Shown: positions 46,545 through 59,008, counted from the stretch's first letter. The stretch: DNA of 64,000 nucleotides from Leuctra nigra (GCA_934045905.1 OW203768.1:28859060-28923059); one strand, 5' to 3'. Numbers and translations: made by a program. The notes: a model not told the origin generated them from the sequence alone.

Positions 46545-47087
46545 TAAAGCCGGTTTCACATAAAGGCGGTTTCAAATAAATCGCCTTTTGCGTTTTGCGT
46601 TTCGCGTTTTTCTTACCGACCAATCACAATTCCAGAAACCGCTCAAGGGAGACTTGTGATGGTCAATAAAAAAGACGCGAAGCGCAAAACGCGAAACGCG
46701 CATTATGTGAAACCGGCTCAAAGCGCGTTTCGCGTTTTCTTTTTTTTATTTACCCATCAAAATCACCGAAAATTTTGAAGCACGCGTTTTATTTTTATGC
46801 CACCCCATCTCGATTGTAGGGAGGTTTTTTCAGTACCGCGCGTGGCGAAAATGACGTCACGATACGTCAACTATAAAATAAACTATAAAATAACTATAAA
46901 TAATGTTAATAATTGCTTACCTATGCATATTATTCCATCTAATCATATCTAATAACACCCAAATTGTTACTTACAAGAATTATAAATTTATATCAACATT
47001 CTATTTTCGACGGCTTCTTTTAGGCGTTATAAAAAAACGCGAAAATTCAAAACGCGAAACGCGCTTTATGTGAAACCGGCTTTAGAC
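46545..47087. mobile_element. MITE-like element with AAAGCCGGTTTCACATAAA ends
   Basis: TAAAGCCGGTTTCACATAAA at the left and its complement at the right give inverted ends of about 20 bp. A third copy of the end word sits inside at 46699-46720, so the element has an internal duplication or a nested relative. Strings of CGCGTTT and AAACGCG fill both ends. TTAA precedes and TTAG follows AGCCGG, a possible altered TTAA duplication. Confidence 0.6.
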
Positions 47088-47464
47088 TTGCTGTCTTTTT
47101 GTTTGGTCTTTCGCATTAAACAGGTCAAAGAAAGTATATGATTAGAACATTTTTTTCACCAAAGATTCTAAACTTTTCTAAACTATACTGCTGAGTTATT
47201 TAGAGATAAAGCACACTGAAAATCATAACAATTTATAAATTCCAACCGAACACACATTCAAATAGTTCTTCTACAGAAGGGTCAATCAATTGCATGAGAT
47301 ACTGTTCAGGTTTCATGAATATCAGCCGTCGAACTGTAGAAATGCGGAATATTGACGATTTGATCCATATCAGAATGGAACTTGATTTCTAGCAAGATTG
47401 TTCTTACAGGAACACTGGTTTTATACCTCTTTACTGATGGATATTCTGAAAGAAAAGTCGTTGG
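47088..47464. other. Intergenic, no gene seen
   Basis: AT-rich, nothing identified. Confidence 0.4.
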
Positions 47465-47601
47465 TTCAGGGGTGTGATCATATAAAATGTCAACTCCTTG
47501 TCGCGTGACAATTTTCTCATCTCAATGTTATTCACGACCTTCTCGGGTGAGATGAGGATCTTGTCATGCGACAACATTTGATATGATCTCATATCCCAGG
47601 T
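47465..47601. mobile_element. Palindromic MITE, copy 2 (family of 29532)
   Basis: It shares 'gatcatataaaatgtcaact', 'ccttgtcgc' and 'tctcaatgttattcacgacc' with copy 1, with complementary right arm. Confidence 0.65.
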
Positions 47602-47914
47602 CTCTTAGGTCTTAAACACGGTTAAAAAAAACAGTATATTTTCCTATTTCCATCACGATCACTCAGAGTTTTCATAGTTTATCTGTTTCATACACAAAAT
47701 GGATCTAAGTCGAATTCGAAAGCTAAATGATATTGCAACGTTTTACAATTTTCTTGTATCGTAGTAAACTGACGTGTTTATGCTTTGCTCGTTTTTAAAC
47801 TGATGTCGCACCGAAGTGTCTGGTTTTAGTATGAGTGTGTTATTTTGTCATAATTTTACATTTCATAATCAATTACAATTAGTCTCGTTGAAAATGAAGA
47901 TAATTATTATAAGG

Positions 47915-48010
47915 CCAGTTTTTCAATACTCTAGCCTAAAATGTTAAACAGTTTATTAGAACTAGTTGCCATGGCAACAACCAATGACATTCCTTGAATT
48001 GCCGTTCTGG
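47915..48010. repeat. Roughly 95-bp dispersed repeat, copy 2
   Basis: See 45520. It carries the perfect palindrome GTTGCCATGGCAAC (47965-47978), an ideal RFX X-box. Confidence 0.55.
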
Positions 48011-48039
48011 TTTTAAAAGCGAAACTGCCCCTTATACCC

Positions 48040-48345
48040 TGTTCACACTGAGGATTCGATCATGATCCAAAATCTCGATTGCAATCGAAAATGTGTGTGA
48101 ACTGAACTCAATCGAACTCGATCATGATCCAAATCTCGATTAAGTTGTAAGAACGCGATTGAAATCTGAATCATGATCGAACAAAAGAAAACAAAGAAGA
48201 TCAATGTCAAACAAAAGAAATTATGAATTTTAAAAGTATAAACTTACAAATGCATGCTCTAATTTGAATGTTACAAGCATTATAAAGTTTAACTTGAATC
48301 TTGCCTCCATTTTATTTCGATTGTAATTGAACTGGATCATGATCG
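48040..48345. repeat. Region of repeated GATCATGATC words
   Basis: 'cgatcatgatccaaa' and variants occur at least four times in both orientations between 48055 and 48340, suggesting a MITE with CGATCATGATC-rich ends. Boundaries are not clear. Confidence 0.4.
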
Positions 48346-49003
48346 AACTGGGTAAGTTACCAAAAAAATAGGAACGCGTTAAAGTTACGTTACTTTCCGA
48401 AAAAAAGGAACTAGTTAAAGTTAAAGTTCCTCGACCAATCAGAGGAACTGGACGTTCCTTTTTCTGGACGTTTTTGTTTCTTTCTAAAGAAAAGTTCCTT
48501 TAAAAGTTACTCGACTATTTTATTTCCGGAATGCAGCCAATTTGTTAAAACACAAATTCTGGCTGTAATTTTTCTCTGTGGAAAACAACATTTTCTACAA
48601 AATTCCTCCCAGTAAGAATGGCTTGCATCTAATTCTACCCCCTCCCCCATGCCACGGCAGGGTTGGTCAAGTGCAAGTGAGAGGGCGAACTGATGACTCA
48701 CTTGTTTTGACTGTAACCAAGCATGAACGGCGTGATTGGAATGCGGTTTTGTGCAGGTGGCCTAAAATTCCAAATCAGAGAAAATCAGGTCCAGATTTGA
48801 GGGCGGAAATATTGTAGTTTTGAATGTTGAGGGAATGTACATTCTGCTCTAAAAGTAACTGCAAAAAGTTCCACAACAAAAAGGAACTTTCCACGTTACT
48901 AAGTTACTTCTTTCTTAGCGGGAACGCGTAACTGTAAAAGTTACAAAAAAGTAACGCGTTACCGGTAACGCGTTACTTTCGTTAAGTTACTACCCAGCTC
49001 TGG
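48346..49003. mobile_element. MITE-like element with CTGGGTA ends and GTAACGCGTTAC strings
   Basis: The left end 'ctgggtaagttac' and the right end, in complement 'ctgggtagtaactta', are inverted. Both flanks carry 'aggaacgcgtt', 'aagttac' and 'ggaactt' words. CAGAGCTGGGTAGTAAC-type tips are common in animal MITEs. No target duplication could be fixed. Confidence 0.5.
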
Positions 49004-49011
49004 AAGAGTAA

Positions 49012-50919
49012 TCCCCATAAAAAAACACTCCGTGTAAAAATACCAGCCAAGTCTCTTCAACTATAAAAAAATAGAATAAATCTAAAAATTCAGCACTGAA
49101 AAGTAGTGATATCAAAAAATGAGCCAAGTCAAAACTTAATTTTAAAAACCAAAATATACTTGGCGCATCGTGTATATAAATAGTATAGAAGCATATGCCA
49201 AAAATCAAATGTACCTACCTAAATATATATAATATACCTATAATGCCCTTAAAAACGATGCGCCAAGTATATTTTGGTTTTTAAAATTAAGTTTTGACTT
49301 GGCTCATTTTTTGATATCACTACTTTTCAGTGCTGAATTTTTGGATTTATTCTATTTTTTTTATAGTTGAAGAGACTTGGCTGGTATTTTTACACGGAGT
49401 GTTTTTTTATGGGGATATCACTTATTTTTTTAGTTTATTTACACAACTTGTAACACACATCGGAGCAACAATGACTAAATACTTTTAAAAAATACGCCAT
49501 TTCCGAATTGGTTAATACGAAAAATTGTGTTTGGTGCTCAATATACCTAAGCTTAAAGTGATATTCCATGAAGAATTGCGAAAGCTTCGTTCCAATCAGT
49601 CCAGCCGTTTTCGAGATATGGTATCACTTCCGGTTTTCAAAATGGCGACTGAAATAACTGCCACCTAGAATTTATTTCTATAAATGTTATGTATCATTAT
49701 AAGCCTTCTGAATATGTAGTTATTGTAGTAAGAGGTCATTAAAATCTAGATCTTCATTTTCATGACGTAATTTCCGGTTTAGGTAATAGTACATCTCTAC
49801 TTTAACTATTGATATTCCATATAGACGACCGTCTGAATCATTTGGCGCTAGTTTCATTCCGATCGGTTTAGCCGTTTTCGAGATATGACGTCACTTCCGG
49901 TTTCAAAATGGCGACTACCGATTGGTTTTATAAAAAGGCACCTCAGACGCCAAAAGTGCACATGTGGTAAAAATTTCAGATCGATCAGCTAAGCCGTTTA
50001 GGTTGTGGCGGTGATTGCGGTATTTCCTGACCCTCTGAATCATCTAAAGAAGATGAAAGTGATGTAATTTCACTATTTTCACGGCCCTCTAGCTCGCAAA
50101 TGGTATAGCCTATTGTTCCCAAATTTGGTATATGTGGTGGGGTGGGCCATAGCTCAAAATTAAGATATTTCACAACAATGTGAGATTTTCCAATTTTATG
50201 ATCCAGTAGGCCGAAAATGCCATGTTGTTGCTTACAGTAAAAGTAGTTGGTCTGCTCCTCATTTTATTAGGCATTTACGGTATGTTGAGTGAGTGTGAGT
50301 TTACAGTACGACTTGGCTGGGTGGAGCGACCGCTCCACTAGATGAAAGTGATGTAATTTCACTGTTTTCACGGCCCTCTAGCTCGCAAATGGTATAGCCT
50401 ATTGTTCCCAAATTTGGTATATGTGGTGGGGTGGGCCATAGCTCAAAATTAAGATATTTCACAACAATGTGAGATTTTCCAATTTTATGATCCAGTAGGC
50501 CGAAAATGCCATGTTGTTGCTTACAGTAAAAGTAGTTGTCTGCTCCTCATTTTATTAGGCATTTACGGTATGTTGAGTGAGTGTGAGTGTACAGTACGAC
50601 TTGGCTGGGTGGAGCGACCGCTCCACTAGATGAAAGTGATGTAATTTCACTGTTTTCACGGCCCTCTAGCTCGCAAATGGTATAGCCTATTGTTCCCAAA
50701 TTTGGTATATGTGGTGGGGTGGGCCATAGCTCAAAATTAAGATATTTCACAACAATGTGAGATTTTCCAATTTTATGATCCAGTAGGCCAAAAATGCCAT
50801 GTTGTTGCTTACAGTAAAAGTGTTTGGTCTGCTCCAAATTTTATTAGGCATTTACGGTATGTTGAGTGAGTGTGAGTGTACAGTACGACTTGGCTGGGTG
50901 GAGCGACCGCTCCACTAGA
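49012..50919 (+). mobile_element. Helentron-like element, copy E, with triplicated 3' end
   Basis: The left end A|TCCCCATAAAAAAACACTC opens a palindrome of about 405 bp (49012-49417). A short composite-site array follows (near 49615, 49762 and 49887). The distal 289 bp are then present three times head to tail (50054-50342, 50343-50630, 50631-50919), each ending in the hairpin and CTAGA. Flanks are A and T. No ORF. Confidence 0.75.
50054..50919 (+). repeat. Three tandem copies of the distal 289 bp
   Basis: The units are 289, 288 and 289 bp and almost identical. Each junction reads CTAGA|TGAAAGTGATG. The first unit continues from the body of copy E, where 'aga|tgaaag' also occurs, offering microhomology. 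Confidence 0.95.
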
Positions 50920-51954
50920 TCAAACTATATAAGTCGTTATCTTTTCAACAAAGAAATGAGGCAAATCTATGTCTGGAATATTTTCAGACCTATACTATAT
51001 TCATGGCGAGAAATGATATCAGACCGAAATGATTTCGATTTAGGGCATGCTCTATTTCTATCAGTCCTTGGACAAAGTTTTTATTGTCCCTATGATAATT
51101 CATGTTCAGAAACACAATTCACTTTAATTAGAAACCGTAGCTTTATTATTCACTTTAATACATCTTGCTAATTAAAATAGCTGTAATAATTTCTGTACAT
51201 ACGAACGTTTCTGATTGGTTTTCCTCCTAGCAAGTTAATTAGTAGTTGCCATGAAACTTTAAGTTCTCGCTCCAAGTTTACGAGTCGAATGAAGGTGTGA
51301 ACTTTAACTGCGGTTGCGACTAGAGTAGTTGTTAAGCGCCATTGTGGCGGGAAGTTGAGAGTTGTCGGAACAGCACCCAGCATTGTTGACAACTTGTTCA
51401 TTGTACGCAGACATCTTAAGCCCCATTGCTGGACCCAGGGTGACTTGAGAAACTTGAGAACAATGCAGAGATTACTGATTGGTGGATCTGTGGTCCTGGG
51501 TTCAATACCCGACTGAGGTTATATTTGAATTTCTCTTAGACATAATGCAAATGAGGGAGCGATGCAAGTCATGTTTTGAGAAAATTGTAAATAGATCAGC
51601 TTGTATAGTGGTTTGCTTGAGGTTTTAGAATATGCTTTGTTTTGATGGAAATATTGAAAATAACTTCTTTAAAATAAACATTTAAACATGGGCTTTCACT
51701 GCATAAGGACTTTCACTTTTCGACCGGATTTAATACGAATTGAAGAAAAGTTACATTTTTCGTTCTTCATTCTCTTCAAATGCTGGGAAGATTTCTTATT
51801 AAAGACCACGATCACATTCTTCCAAACTGTAATTCATCTATTCTTCAGCATCTCTCAATCATCATCAACATCATCATCATCATAATCCATCATCAACATC
51901 ATCATCATCATCATCATCATACATCATCAATAGCACATAATCAAATGTGCTATT
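50920..51954. other. Intergenic; SINE-body-like segment and a weak tRNA-like B box
   Basis: A minus-strand frame at 51401-51168 has no recognised domain. 'gggttcaatacccgac' near 51507 resembles a Pol III B box. 51780-51930 resembles the SINE body and ends in an (ATC)n microsatellite. Confidence 0.4.
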
Positions 51955-52590
51955 GCAAAACGCTCCGTGTAACGCGTCGATAAGCGAGCCTTCTGGGAAA
52001 ATGTTCCTGCACATTACAGGCCTTGGAAACCCCTGTGAAGTTAATCAAATTAAATGCGTCAAATGAACAGTGATATTTTCTTTAAAATGTCTTTGAATAA
52101 ATTAACATTAAATTGTATATTATTGTACGTTTCACAAACTTTATTATTTATTGAATTTCCCAATATTTCGCCTGCCTTCTACAGGCTTCTTCAGGAATTG
52201 ACATAAAAGTTATTTTTGACAGGTAGGTAAACAATCTTAAATTCAATTCAATTGTCTTTGAATAAATTTGACAAATATTTAAAAACATCATATTAATAAT
52301 AAACTTCCCGATTTATATATCCGATGTATCAAAACGCTTAAAATGTTGTGTTGGTCCCAATGACCATGCAAAATTTGAATTTGTCGATCAAACGGTTCAA
52401 TTTTTTATTTTAAATCAATCACAAGACCTTGTTAAACTGTAAGTATAGGCACACGCGACCGCTCTTATGACTTTAGTGTTTGCAAAATTTCAATTTCAGA
52501 TATATTGGTTGAACGGTTTGTCCTGGGCGTTGCCTACAAAAACAAAAATCACACACAGAGTAAGTGACATTTGAGCTCAATGAGGCAGAC
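51955..52590 (+). repeat. Family E repeat unit
   Basis: It opens 'gcaaaacgctccgtgtaac' and GCGTCGATAAGCGAGC. It holds 'gaccatgcaaaatttgaatt' and 'cgatcaaacggttca', and ends near 'aagtgacatttgagctc'. It is more diverged than the other units. Confidence 0.6.
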
Positions 52591-53549
52591 CTAGTTTTAG
52601 TTTTAATTTTAGTTTTAATTATTATACCATAACATTGTTTCTATGGATATCTTGTCCTTTGTTGTATTATTATAACTAATATTATTATTAACATTAATCT
52701 TAACTTATATCTTAAAAATGTTACCACCTGTATGCCAACAAATTTGTAACTAATAAATCAAACTCAAACTCAAACAAGGCGAGAAGAATATGCGTCTTCG
52801 AACTTGTGTTTTCTTCCTGATCCCTAGAAGGTGTAAAATAATATCCCATCATCTCTCCCTCATCTCTGCAACGAATCAATGACTCGTTATCAATAACAAA
52901 ATCGCGACATCTAATCCTTGAAGATCCGACAAAGACGCGAGTATTGGTATAACTGTTCCATCTGGAGGCAGTTCGATAACAGTCTTTCTCGCCTCGAAGT
53001 CTTCGGTGAATCACTGGAAATGTTATCATCGAAGGCAGGTGGCAGAAATGACTTTTTGTTGGGGAATATTGTTCAGGAAATAAGAAGTCGCAAAATCAAT
53101 TTCCACTTCGAAAATGAAATCGTGAAAGATTTTGAACAGTTTTGAAGTTGATGAAATTGGTGCTTCTGGCGTATGATTGCACTGGTGTAAATAATTTTGA
53201 GAATGGTGAAGAGAATAGTTGAATAGTTGAGCATAGTTGATTATAACACTTTTTTTCAATGAATGCTGAGATAAATCGACTGTGAAAGGATTATCCTGAA
53301 GTTATTATTAAAGCTTAATTAATGCATGTGATTTCTTTAAAACTTTATGAATAGAGAATGTCATAGGTATTATTTAATTATTTAATGAACATATTCTGTA
53401 CGTCAAATATAAAGATATGAAATAAATATGTGTAGTGTTGGACATCTTATGCCCAGCAGACTTGAGAGATTGGATGATTGCTGACTTCGGAGTTCAATAT
53501 TTTGACTTTGGTTTGGATTCATCCAATAGGAACACATGACACATTTTAA
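52591..53549. other. Intergenic, no gene seen
   Basis: A 102-codon minus frame (53029-52721) and overlapping short frames are not recognised. Confidence 0.35.
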
Positions 53550-56454
53550 TCTAGTGGAGCGGTCGCTCCACCCAGCCAAGTCGTACTGTACACTCACACT
53601 CACTCAACATACCGTAAATGCCTAATAAACTGAGGAGCAGACCAAACACTTTTACTGTAAGCAACAACATAGTATTTTCGGCCAACTGGATCTTAAAATT
53701 GGAAAATCTCACATTGTTGTGAAATGTCTTAATTTCGAGCTATGGCCCACCCCACCCCATATACCAAATTTGGGAACAACAGGTTTTGCCATTTGCGAGC
53801 TAGAGGGCCATGAAAACAGTGAAATTATACCCCTTCTTAAAGCTATCTGATGATGATGATGATGATCATGATGATGATGATTCAGATATCAGGAAACATT
53901 GTTGACAGGGCCACAGCCTAAACGGCTAAACCGATCGATCTGAAATTTTTACCACATGTGCACTTTTGGCGTCTGATGATACCTTGCCTCTTGTGATTTT
54001 TTGTGCCGCCATTTTTAAACCGGAAGTGACGTCATATATGAAAAACGGCTGGACCGATTAGAACGAAATTAGCGCCATTCGATTAAGATGGTCATCTATA
54101 TGAAGTATGTTACTTTAAAATATAATTTTCTTATATTCTAAACCGGAAGTGGCGTCATACATTTGCAATATTTAGCTTATTTCATCAAATTATACTTTAA
54201 ATACACATATCATTATCTACCATTGTAACAAAGACAATACAAAATTATAATTTCAATACACAGTGTTCTCGGCCGCCATTCCTGAAACCGGAAGTGACGT
54301 CATACATCGAAAACGCCTGTACCGATTGCCACTGAACTAGCTCCTGTATATTCATTTTGCAATCTATTTGAAAAATCAATTGGGATAAATGAATATACAA
54401 ATTAACGGTGCCGGAAATGGCGGCAGGAACCACTAAATGAAACCGGAAGTGACGTCATATATTGAAAACGGCATGAGCTATTTGACGGAAATTAGCGCTA
54501 TTGAATTCAGAAGGTCATTCATGAAGTATCAACTAGATAAAACTTAATTGTTTTCTTATTACCTATACCGGAAATGACGTCATAAAAATGCTAAATGACG
54601 TCATTAATATTCTAAAGGACACTAAATTCACCACTTTATACTTTTAAATAGATATTTAGTAAACATACATTGTAAATAATTATAAATTCAAGGTTGCAGT
54701 GCTCTCGGCCGCCATTTTCTAAAACCGGAAGTGACGTCATATAACGAAAACGGCTGTACCGATTGCAACTAAATTTTGGAATTGTGTAGGACTTATAATT
54801 ATGAATTCAATACGACATTAATTTCGGCCGCCATTGTTAAAACCGGAAGTGACGTCATATATCGAAAACGGATGTACCGATTGCAACCAAATTTTAGAAT
54901 TTTGTCGGACTAATATAATTATGAAATAAAGACGACATTATTTTCGGCCGCCATTGTCAAAACCGGAAGTGACGTCATATATCGAAAACGGCTGTACCAA
55001 TTGCAACCAAATTTTGGAAATGTGTAGGACTAATAATTATGAATTAAAGACGACATTATATTCGGCCGCCATTGTTAAAACCGAAGTGACGTCATTATCG
55101 AAAGCGGCTGTACCGATTGCAACTAAATTTTGGAAATAGTATGACTAATAATTATGAATTCAAGACGACATTAATTTCGGCCGCCATTTCAAAACCGGAA
55201 GGGACGTTATAATATATCGAAAACGGCTGGACCGATTGTAATTTCTTAGTACCTATCCTAATCGGTTGAGGCGTATTTTTTTAAAGAAATTAGTCCTTGC
55301 TCGGACATGTGCTACAAGCTGTATGAATAAACTAACAAAAGAAGTGATATCCCAGAAAAAAACACTCCGTGTAAAAAAGGCAGCCAAGTCTCTTTACTTA
55401 AAAAAAAATCAACACCGAAAAGGAGTGATATCAAAAAAGGAGCCAAGTCAATGACATTTCCAAATATTTAATCGTATCTTTGAAATAGAAGTATAAACAC
55501 CGAGAAATACTTTACAAAAGGACTTGGCGCATCGTTTTTTTCAAGACATTTTTCTATTCATAAGCATATGCCATTTATATACAACCGTAATTTAGAATTT
55601 TTAGAATAATAGGGACACAACTTTCAATTACATATTATACCTACATACCTACTGTAAAATATTTTCTATTTGAATATGTACGCGATGAAACTTGTTGCCT
55701 ATATTTGTAATAAATATACAATAGTTATCTTCATATTATTGTTTCGTGGTCAACATAATTAAGTCTCATGCGTTACACCTTCTCACAATGAAATACATTT
55801 CTATTAATCCACATTTTATAACAATACATTTCACAAAGTACACAGTGAAGTCACATTGAACAACTATTAAAACCATAATAATATATACCATATAATGGTA
55901 TAATATATACCATAATAATATACTTCCATAATATAATAGTGTTCTATAAATAGTTAGTAATTATTTGACAACTTTTCATGATTTCCCTCAGTCATGATCA
56001 AATTATGAAAAGATATCCTTCTAATATCACCATATTAACAGTGCTATAAGAATATATATGAGCCCACTTCCTTGTTATTTAATTCTACCTCCCTTATTAT
56101 TACTTCTATTACAGCATGACATCTTTCTTCTATCGCCATTACAAAATTATAAAATAGCCATTACCAAAAGTAGCTTGATTCATAGATCCTGGCTCAAATA
56201 AAAAGAGGAATATGTACCTACTTGTAAATAATCTTTCCACTTTTAGGATAGAATGATATCTTTAAAAAAACGATGCGCCAAGTCCTTTTGTAAAGTATTT
56301 CTCGGTGTTTATACTTCTATTTCAAAGATACGATTAAATATTTGGAAATGTCATTGACTTGGCTCCCTTTTTGATATCACTCCTTTTCGGTGTTGATTTT
56401 TTTTAAGTAAAGAGACTTGGCTGCCTTTTTTACACGGAGTGTTTTTTTCTGGGA
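53550..56454 (-). mobile_element. Helentron-like element, copy C (2.9 kb)
   Basis: The hairpin end is at 53550 (TCTAGTGGAGCGGTCGC), next to the constant block, a (GAT)n microsatellite (53848-53882), about ten composite-site blocks (54.0-55.2 kb), and a long palindrome at 55355-56454 with a loop of about 700 bp. The outer end reads A|TCCCAGAAAAAAACACTC on the minus strand. Flanking bases are A and T. No protein-coding gene. Confidence 0.75.
53995..55215. repeat. Composite CRE/ETS/YY1-like array (copy C)
   Basis: GCCGCCAT, ACCGGAAGTG and TGACGTCAT strings occur side by side near 54008, 54143, 54268, 54440, 54568, 54710, 54830, 54950, 55065 and 55183. The last five are almost regular, about 115-125 bp apart, and share filler such as 'aacggctgtaccgattgcaa'. 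Confidence 0.9.
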
Positions 56455-56678
56455 TTTATTGTTTACCTTCAACAGAACGACATAATGCGTTTTTATCAAA
56501 TACTTTCCTTGCCATTTTTATTAATCTTTTACAAACATAACTGGTATGCCGCATTGAATTTTGAGAATGATGGGGAATTTAATGTTATAGCTCTACAAGG
56601 CCGCAAAGAATCTAAAAGATTTAATTCCATACTTCTCTCAATATTCATGGACAGCAATGAAACCTCAATGAACTTCAA
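56455..56678. other. Spacer between copies C and A
   Basis: AT-rich, no gene. A weak 89-codon frame runs into copy A. Confidence 0.4.
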
Positions 56679-58001
56679 TCTAGTGGAGCGGTCGCTCCAC
56701 CCAGCCAAGTCGTACTATACACTCACAGTCACTCAACATACCGTTACTGGCTAATAAACTAAGGAGCAGACCAAACACTTTTACTGTAAGCGTCAAAGTG
56801 GCATTTTCGGCCTACTATGGATCTTAAAATTCGAAAATCTCACATTGTTGCGAAATATCTTAACTTCAAGCTATGGCTGACCCCACCCCCTATACCAAAT
56901 TTAGGAACATCAGGTTATGTCATTTACGAGCAAGAGGGCCGTGAAAAACGTGAAATTACATCGCTTTCTGATTCTGATGATGATATCAGGAAACCCTGTT
57001 GACAGCGCCACAGCCTAAACGGCTGCACCAATCGATCTGAAATTTTTACCACATGTGCACTTTTGGCGTCTGAGGTGCCTTTTGCTATAACTGGTTTTAT
57101 GCCGCCATTTTGAAACCGAAAGTGACGTCATATCTTGAAAACGGCTAAACCGATCGAAACGAAATTTGCGCCAATCGATTCAGACGGTCATCTTTATGAA
57201 ATATCAATAGTCAAAATAGAAATGAACTATTAACAAAACCGGAAATGACGTCATAAAAATGCCAAATCTGACTAAAATCATCTTTTATAACAATAACTAC
57301 AAATTTAGAAGGCTTATAATGTTACATAACATTTATAGATACAAATATTAGGTGGCTGTGATGTCAGCCGCCATTTTGTAAACCGGAAGTGATGCCATAA
57401 CTCGAGAACGCTGGACCGATTGGAACGATGCTTTCGCAATTCATCATGGAATATAATTTTAAGCTTACATTTAGCGCCAAACACAATTCTTCTTAGCAAC
57501 CAAATCACAAAGGCGTATTTTTTAACGGAATTATAGTAATTGGTGACACAATATATGTTACAAGTTGTAAGAATAAACTGAAAAAAGGAGTGATATCCCC
57601 ATAAAAAACACACCGTGTAAAAATACCACCCAAGTCTCTTCAACTAAAAAAATAGAAGATCTAAAAATTCAGCACTGAAAAGTAGTGATATCAAAAAATG
57701 GCCAAGTCAAAACTTTTCAAAAAATACTTGGCGCATCGTTTCTAATGTATAGATGAGTATATTTGATTTTCGGCCTACTTCTTTACTATTTATATGCACG
57801 ATGCGCCAAGTATTTTTTGAAAAGTTTTGACTTGGCCATTTTTTGATATCACTACTTTTCAGTAGTGTCCCATTTCAGGGATTTCAGGGATTCAGGGATT
57901 CTGGATTCAGCACTTTTCAGTGCTGAATTTTTAGATATCTTCTATTTTTTTAGTTGAAGAGGCTTGGCTGGTATTTTTACACGGAGTGTTTTTTATGGGG
58001 A
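56679..58001 (-). mobile_element. Helentron-like element, copy A (1.3 kb)
   Basis: It runs from TCTAGTGGAGCGGTCGC at 56679 through the constant block, composite sites near 57110, 57240 and 57370, and a palindrome at 57597-58001 ending ATGGGGA|T. The palindrome loop is short, and one arm carries a small expansion of 'agggattt/cagggatt' at 57875-57907. Flanks are A and T on the element strand. Confidence 0.8.
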
Positions 58002-58189
58002 TTAATGTTACGTTACTTTCAATTAATTTGAAAATATCTTAAAGCACATTTTGTAGACATACATTTTTGAAAATATTTTTTTGATACAAATTTTACAGCA
58101 TTACTACTAGCGCTACACGAACAGAACAATTCTCAATCAAAACAGGAATTTTTTTTAGACTTCATGTCTTACTTGGATCGACTCAATCT
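58002..58189. other. AT-rich spacer
   Basis: Nothing identified. Confidence 0.4.
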
Positions 58190-58290
58190 CTCTTGAGGAT
58201 TCCTGTACTGAAGGTTCAAAGACTGAAATCTCCTCGCATGTAGTAATCGAACCCGGGTCCTCAAGTACCGAGCACTTGACGCCAGAGTCA
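58190..58290 (-). repeat. Candidate tRNA-derived SINE head, minus strand
   Basis: Reading the complement gives a possible A box 'ctggcgtcaagtgctcgg' and a B box 'gggttcgattac', about the right distance apart. No matching full copy was found in the window. Confidence 0.35.
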
Positions 58291-58306
58291 CGTGTTCTCA
58301 GAAGCC

Positions 58307-58477
58307 AAGATGGCGGTCAAGACCACTGCTGTCAATCTCGATCAAAGAGATTGTTTTACTGCAGCTAAAAGCCATGCTGTGTTCGCAAACATGGCTGTGT
58401 GGAATGAGCGGCACAGACGCCGGGAACATTCCAACCGACAGACAGACACGTATGAATTCAGTGGGGATTTGGGGTAA
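58307..58477 (+). CDS. Short ORF after an ATGGCGG start context
   Basis: The ATG in 'ccaagATGGCGG' is in a good start context. The frame gives a 56-residue basic protein with no recognised domain (MAVKTTAVNLDQ to EFSGDLG). It could be a first exon or chance. Confidence 0.25.
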   Translation, partial: KMAVKTTAVNLDQRDCFTAAKSHAVFANMAVWNERHRRREHSNRQTDTYEFSGDLG

Positions 58478-58616
58478 TTCTCACTCTCTCCAATACAATT
58501 CCACTCATATTTTGATTCATTTATTTGTCAAGATAAAAACATTGTCCTAAATTGTGTTTAAATGCGTAGAAATTGACCGAATTCATCCCTGAATTTCCAA
58601 AAATTTCGAAGTTCCG

Positions 58617-58960
58617 TTGGTATGGCGGAGTGGTAACGCTATGAACTTGTATTCCGGAGGCCCGGGTTCGATTCCCGCGGCCGTCCTTCCTGACTGTTTT
58701 TTTTCGTGGTATTCCCTCAGTCGACAGGCAAATGCTTGGAAGGTTCCCTACTAATAGGCCACGACCGCCTCCTTCCCACCATCCATCCTTACCTAATCTT
58801 CACCATCATCTCCCAATCATCATCATAATTCATAATCATTCATCCGTCGCCATTAGCCTCGCTGCAGAACAGTGCGACGCTAAGCCCCAGGAAAAAATCG
58901 AAAATATCTCATTAAATATTCCAACAAATTAAATTATTCCCAATAATCTGCTGTCTGGTT
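58617..58960 (+). mobile_element. tRNA-derived SINE
   Basis: The tRNA-like head has an A box (TGGCGGAGTGGT, about 58623) and a B box (GGGTTCGATTCC, about 58664). A body follows at 58731-58881 that also occurs without its head at 40917-41095 and loosely at 51780-51930. It would be transcribed by Pol III and moved by a LINE. Confidence 0.75.
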
Positions 58961-59008
58961 GCACCTAACGGCTGGTGTACCTATATGTGTTTAAACAATA
59001 TGAGCTCG

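Noticed and set aside
51490..51530. tRNA-like B box (GGGTTCAATACCC)
   Set aside because: No convincing A box or cloverleaf around it.
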